From IMG/VR virus record IMGVR_UViG_3300009408_000034, positions 1-22,639 of that record: a stretch of DNA of 22,639 nucleotides, one strand, 5' to 3'. The first letter of the stretch is position 1. Each line of letters starts with the position of its first letter. A model generated the notes under the pieces. It did no database searches. It worked only from the letters and a program-made list of their open reading frames with translations, and was not told the DNA's origin. This document shows positions 19,507 through 22,639 of this stretch, piece after piece. Both the position numbers and the translations under genes were made by a program. Origin of the DNA: a virus.

Positions 19507-20551
19507 ATCTGACACCTCCAATCATTGCATAATTCACCATATCAAATCCGCTACCATGTCGGATAACTGCATCAGGCATGACTTCCTTGACTTCATCAGC
19601 CATTACTCCGATAGAATGTTCATCCCAGATGTAATCAAACACATAAATACCGATTCCTAAAATATGAGTGCCAATTCGTTTGATATTTTTCTTCAATCGT
19701 CTATCAGAGAAAAATGATTGTCCGGCTTTTGTGCCAGCAAAATCAAGTCCGCCAGTAATAGCCGCACCACCCAAACTGAATAATCCTTGATTGAAGTTAT
19801 TTGCAGAAGCATTCTTTGCTTGAAAATTGCTCTGTTGTTGTGCCTGTTGAGCATTGAATGCTGCCTGAGTATCAATCTGTGGCGTTGCAACCTGATTAGT
19901 GTTCAACTGCTGGCCACCTAACAAAGCAGCGAGTTCATTGAAGTTCTGCGTGCGTTGCGAAATTGCTTGATTTTGGCCTGTAACATCAGCCTGATTAGCA
20001 AGCCCTGCTTTCACACGTCCCTGTGTCTCTCTCAATTTCCTAAGTTCGTTATCAAATAAAACTGAACCTTCCGGGATTCCCTGATTTGAAAGCCTCTGAC
20101 GTAATGCATCTTCCTGCCGTGTGAAATCAGGTTGCAAAAGACCTAACTGTCGATTAAATGCCTGATTCTGTCCTGAATCTGCCGTCTTAAACCTTAACGG
20201 TGATGTATCAAACTGTCCAATCTGCTGTTGACCAATCCCAAGTAATGCTTCACCAAGTGAGTTTCTCTGGTCAAGTTGGCGCTGTTGAGATGGTGATAAT
20301 GTATCAGTTCTGGTAACATCTGAAACTGCACCTGCCGGACTGGTGAATTTTGTGGTTCCAAATGGTGTGACTGTGTTGATTCGATTGGCTTTCGCGTTCG
20401 CCGCAATAGCAATAGAAGGATCAGGCGGAGGCGGAGGAGAAGGTGCAGACTTGCATTCCACTACTTCACCTTTATATTCAACCGAATCCTTCGATTCCAG
20501 TTCTATCCCTGAATCGGTTATCCGATAAACAGCTTTTGTGACAATTTCCAT
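19499..20551 (-). CDS. Virion protein with C-terminal S74 self-cleaving chaperone domain (350 residues)
   Basis: I prefer the ATG at 20551 (MEIVTKAVYRITDSGIELES), which has GGAG five to six bases upstream; the ATG at 20575 would add eight residues. After a proline run (about 39-43) the protein is Gln/Asn-rich and helical. The end FFSDRRLKKNIKRIGTHILG (from residue 280), then FDYIWDEHSIGVMADEVKEV MPDAVI, is a peptidase S74 (intramolecular chaperone) domain with the S-D cleavage site and Lys pair. S74 domains help trimeric fibres fold and then cut themselves off, so finding one between portal-side genes is noteworthy. It may be a head-tail spike or ejection protein. Confidence 0.75.
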   Translation of the reverse strand: MEIVTKAVYRITDSGIELESKDSVEYKGEVVECKSAPSPPPPPDPSIAIAANAKANRINTVTPFGTTKFTSPAGAVSDVTRTDTLSPSQQRQLDQRNSLGEALLGIGQQQIGQFDTSPLRFKTADSGQNQAFNRQLGLLQPDFTRQEDALRQRLSNQGIPEGSVLFDNELRKLRETQGRVKAGLANQADVTGQNQAISQRTQNFNELAALLGGQQLNTNQVATPQIDTQAAFNAQQAQQQSNFQAKNASANNFNQGLFSLGGAAITGGLDFAGTKAGQSFFSDRRLKKNIKRIGTHILGIGIYVFDYIWDEHSIGVMADEVKEVMPDAVIRHGSGFDMVNYAMIGGVRYA

Positions 20552-20588
20552 AGTTTCTCCATTTGGAAATGACATAAACTGTTTTCCA

Positions 20589-21008
20589 TTATATTTTTAT
20601 CCATTTGCATTCATCCTGATAAATCCCGAATATAAATCCAGACTTCCCCTTCCCGAACCAATCCTTCAAATATCCCTCTTTCACAGCGTCAAGTTTCCGG
20701 CAAAGCGTCAGGCATTTGTCATTTGTGAGTTCAACCACGAAAGTTACCCTTGCCAAATCACACTGTAGAAACGCATATCCGAAGCAAATCCTTAAATATT
20801 CCCGCGTACACCATCTTGAACTTGAAGTCGCAATCGTCATTTCACAATTCTTGTGCATGAAATTATTGAAAAGCGTGACGGCAAGAATCCCGTCTTTATC
20901 AAGATGTGTGATGACAGTACACATTTTCGGGTCGTATTTCTCTCCTAACTGGTCGCCAATCCAGTCGAAGTATTCTTTATTCTGTGCTGTTGTTACTAGG
21001 CGTGGCAT
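20589..21008 (-). CDS. GNAT-like acetyltransferase-fold protein next to the portal (139 residues)
   Basis: The protein reads MPRLVTTAQNKEYFDWIGDQ, then GILAVTLFNNFMHKNCEMTI ATSS, RWCTREYLRICFGYAFLQCD LARVTFVV and finally EGYLKDWFGKGKSGFIFGIY. The order of beta strand, 'NN...xEMxIA', helix with 'FxYxFxQ', 'NxxxxxxxxKLDxxxEGxLR' and 'IYxxxxxxW' is that of GNAT acetyltransferases. Small phage proteins of this type often accompany portal genes. The usual acetyl-CoA loop (Q/RxxGxG/A) is not evident, so it may be a structural derivative. Its start overlaps the portal's end by 32 bases. Confidence 0.6.
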   Translation of the reverse strand: MPRLVTTAQNKEYFDWIGDQLGEKYDPKMCTVITHLDKDGILAVTLFNNFMHKNCEMTIATSSSRWCTREYLRICFGYAFLQCDLARVTFVVELTNDKCLTLCRKLDAVKEGYLKDWFGKGKSGFIFGIYQDECKWIKI

Positions 21009-22639
21009 CTGTCAACTGTGATATTGCATCTTTTACTACAGTGGAAAGTTCAAGACCTTCCTTCTCTGCCGTGGCTTGAAGATGAACTATCGCAAATTTC
21101 AATGCATCTTCCTTACGTAACAGTTTTTCTTCTTCAGTTTTCAGTTCCGCTTTGGCAATCTTGGAATCATTCACAATCTTTTCAGCATCAGTGGTAATTT
21201 GCAATGCCTGGTCTTGTGCCTGCTTCAGTTGCTGCTGCGCCTGTTGTAGTTTTTGCTGTAATTGGGCATCTTTCGGGTTATCACCACCGATAGACATGAT
21301 GCTTTCTTCCAGAGCGGGAGGAATCTTGAACGATCTCACCCCAAACATCAGAAGATTCTTCGCAACATCCGGTGGAATAGCACCTGATTGTACAATAGGA
21401 GCCATTTGCTCGATGAATCCAGTCACAGAAGTCAAGAAACGTATTCTGTTCTGCTGTTCCGCTGAAACATCCGCTGAAATCGTAGAATCCGTCTCAATAT
21501 CAATTCTGAATCCTCGATTCTTGTCTGACTTAAGCAAATCCATTGCTTCCTGACTAACTGTATGCCCTACAATCGCTTCTAACGTGTCTTTGGAGAACAT
21601 TTCCCCGATAATTTCAGCTTTTAAGCGAAGTAAATCCCTTGCAAACCGCTGCACGGCCTTCTGCCGTGGCTGAATACGCAAAGAACCGAACTGAGCCTTA
21701 ATCTGTTGAGCACCCAACGTCTCTGAAGCCTTTGAAGAACCTCTCTGAATATCGGAAATGCCAGTTATCTCGAAAATAATCTGTTTAATCTCTGCTCTCT
21801 GATTGTAAAGCCCAACCAGAACCTGTGCAATCTTGTCAATCGGAGATTCTGCCATAAGACCAGCAAGGCCACCCTTCTCCATGATCTTCGTCGCATAGTC
21901 GGTAACGGGAATAAATACATCATCACCAGCATTGGATAACTGTTGTAATTCTTCCATAGAAGCGTCATAAACGCCCCTTCGCCTCAGAGCATCGGTCAAT
22001 GCTGTGATTCTGCGCGTGATTTGGTTGAGTTCTTCCGCCTGTTTCTGATAAATTGCATATTCAGGCCGTGGAACCAGCGTATTATTAGTTTTCAGGGCAT
22101 ATAAAGGCTTCGGAATCGGGAAAAACTGTTCAAGATGCAAAGGATCATCTTCTTTTTCAAGGAATTTCTTATGTCCTTCCATAACGGTCAGAACTTTTCG
22201 TGATTCCTTGTCCCAAATCTGCCAGACACGAGCCTGTTTGTCAGAGTTTTGTCTTTCAGTCGAGTTTTCACTTGAATTAAGTTCAAATGCGGCCTTTAAT
22301 CCAACTTCTCCGAACTGTTCCTTCAAATCTTCCTCGGTCAGCCAGTCACCAAACGCAATCCAATCGACATCCGACCATCGTCTTGCATTGTTATCAATGC
22401 GAACATCTTTCCAGAACTGATATTTACATCTAACCTCTTCATTTACGAGTTTCTCACCCTTGACCATCTTGAATGCGCCATTCTCATCAAATTCAGTGCC
22501 GTCAGGGAACCCTTCCTGCCCATCTTCACCTACAAAGTCAGGTGCAACATCAGTCCGCTCTTCTGTATCCTCAAACACGGGCACATACTCAACCTTTGCA
22601 ATTCCTCTACCGGGAAGCAAATAATCCTGAACAACAGCT
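20977..22639 (-). CDS. Portal protein, C-terminal part (5' end beyond window)
   Basis: The frame stays open to the right edge of the window, and the codons before the TTG at 22620 read AVVQDYLLPGRGIAKVEYVP. This 'DYLLPGRG' stretch is characteristic of podophage portal proteins, so the gene simply runs off the end. About 553 residues are visible. Further portal-like parts are RRWSDVDWIAFGDWLTEEDL, PEYAIYQKQAEELNQITRRI TALTDALRRRG and IFEITGISDIQRGSSKASET LGAQQIKAQFGS, the conserved core before a Gln-rich coiled coil (LQQKLQQAQQQLKQAQDQAL). It forms the dodecameric DNA entry ring at one vertex of the head and opens the late operon here. Confidence 0.85.
   Translation of the reverse strand, partial: AVVQDYLLPGRGIAKVEYVPVFEDTEERTDVAPDFVGEDGQEGFPDGTEFDENGAFKMVKGEKLVNEEVRCKYQFWKDVRIDNNARRWSDVDWIAFGDWLTEEDLKEQFGEVGLKAAFELNSSENSTERQNSDKQARVWQIWDKESRKVLTVMEGHKKFLEKEDDPLHLEQFFPIPKPLYALKTNNTLVPRPEYAIYQKQAEELNQITRRITALTDALRRRGVYDASMEELQQLSNAGDDVFIPVTDYATKIMEKGGLAGLMAESPIDKIAQVLVGLYNQRAEIKQIIFEITGISDIQRGSSKASETLGAQQIKAQFGSLRIQPRQKAVQRFARDLLRLKAEIIGEMFSKDTLEAIVGHTVSQEAMDLLKSDKNRGFRIDIETDSTISADVSAEQQNRIRFLTSVTGFIEQMAPIVQSGAIPPDVAKNLLMFGVRSFKIPPALEESIMSIGGDNPKDAQLQQKLQQAQQQLKQAQDQALQITTDAEKIVNDSKIAKAELKTEEEKLLRKEDALKFAIVHLQATAEKEGLELSTVVKDAISQLTDATPSNNSTE

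Overview
The window is part of a tailed double-stranded DNA phage genome (free phage or prophage), most likely a short-tailed podovirus of a Gram-negative host. It holds portal, acidic scaffold, HK97-type capsid, head-tail adaptor, a gp10-like tail protein and a fibre-like protein. There is no tape-measure, tail-tube or sheath gene, and two large internal-virion-like proteins lie beside the portal. The capsid resembles those of BPP-1/BcepC6B-type podophages as I remember them. The host cannot be named from the sequence.

Layout. Bases 1-6362 (plus strand) are an early region. It starts with very small genes, then a recombination module (a probable Rad52-like annealing protein, a YqaJ exonuclease and a tandem zinc-ribbon-like protein). 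About 3 kb of small orphan genes follows, joined by 4-14 base overlaps and carrying several duplicated segments and broken genes. The region ends in a short cassette-like stretch and a DNA adenine methyltransferase. Bases 6368-22639 (minus strand, reading right to left) are one compact late block. Its order is portal, GNAT-like protein, S74-domain virion protein, two internal virion-like proteins, zinc-ribbon protein, scaffold, capsid, decoration-like protein, HhH protein, adaptor, gp10-like protein, fibre, two small proteins, an XhlA-like membrane protein, M15 endolysin, three tiny ORFs and a 3TM holin. The two blocks converge with only five bases between stop codons.

Most notable is 5142-5616. 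Two elements of 59 and 61 bp share a 24-base 5' half. Each contains the stop codon of the gene before it inside a ..TAAC box, has an AGCGG/CCGCT stem, and ends in a GTTRRRY-like box (GTTATGT, GTTAGGC). This is the architecture of integron attC sites (59-base elements). They bracket a 252-bp unit encoding a four-cysteine protein; an MT-A70 methyltransferase remnant precedes it and a complete methyltransferase follows. I read this as an integron-cassette-like array in a phage early region, with no integrase visible.

A second theme is mosaic scarring. A 54-base repeat fuses an SSB start to the 3' end of another gene, a 104-base repeat copies a gene tail into a second place, and a diverged ~65-base repeat spans two gene boundaries. 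All these repeats sit at gene ends, as expected if small-gene exchange uses short shared boundary sequences. No tRNA, rRNA, CRISPR array, integrase, transposase or reverse transcriptase was found. No gene-free gap exceeds about 90 bases.
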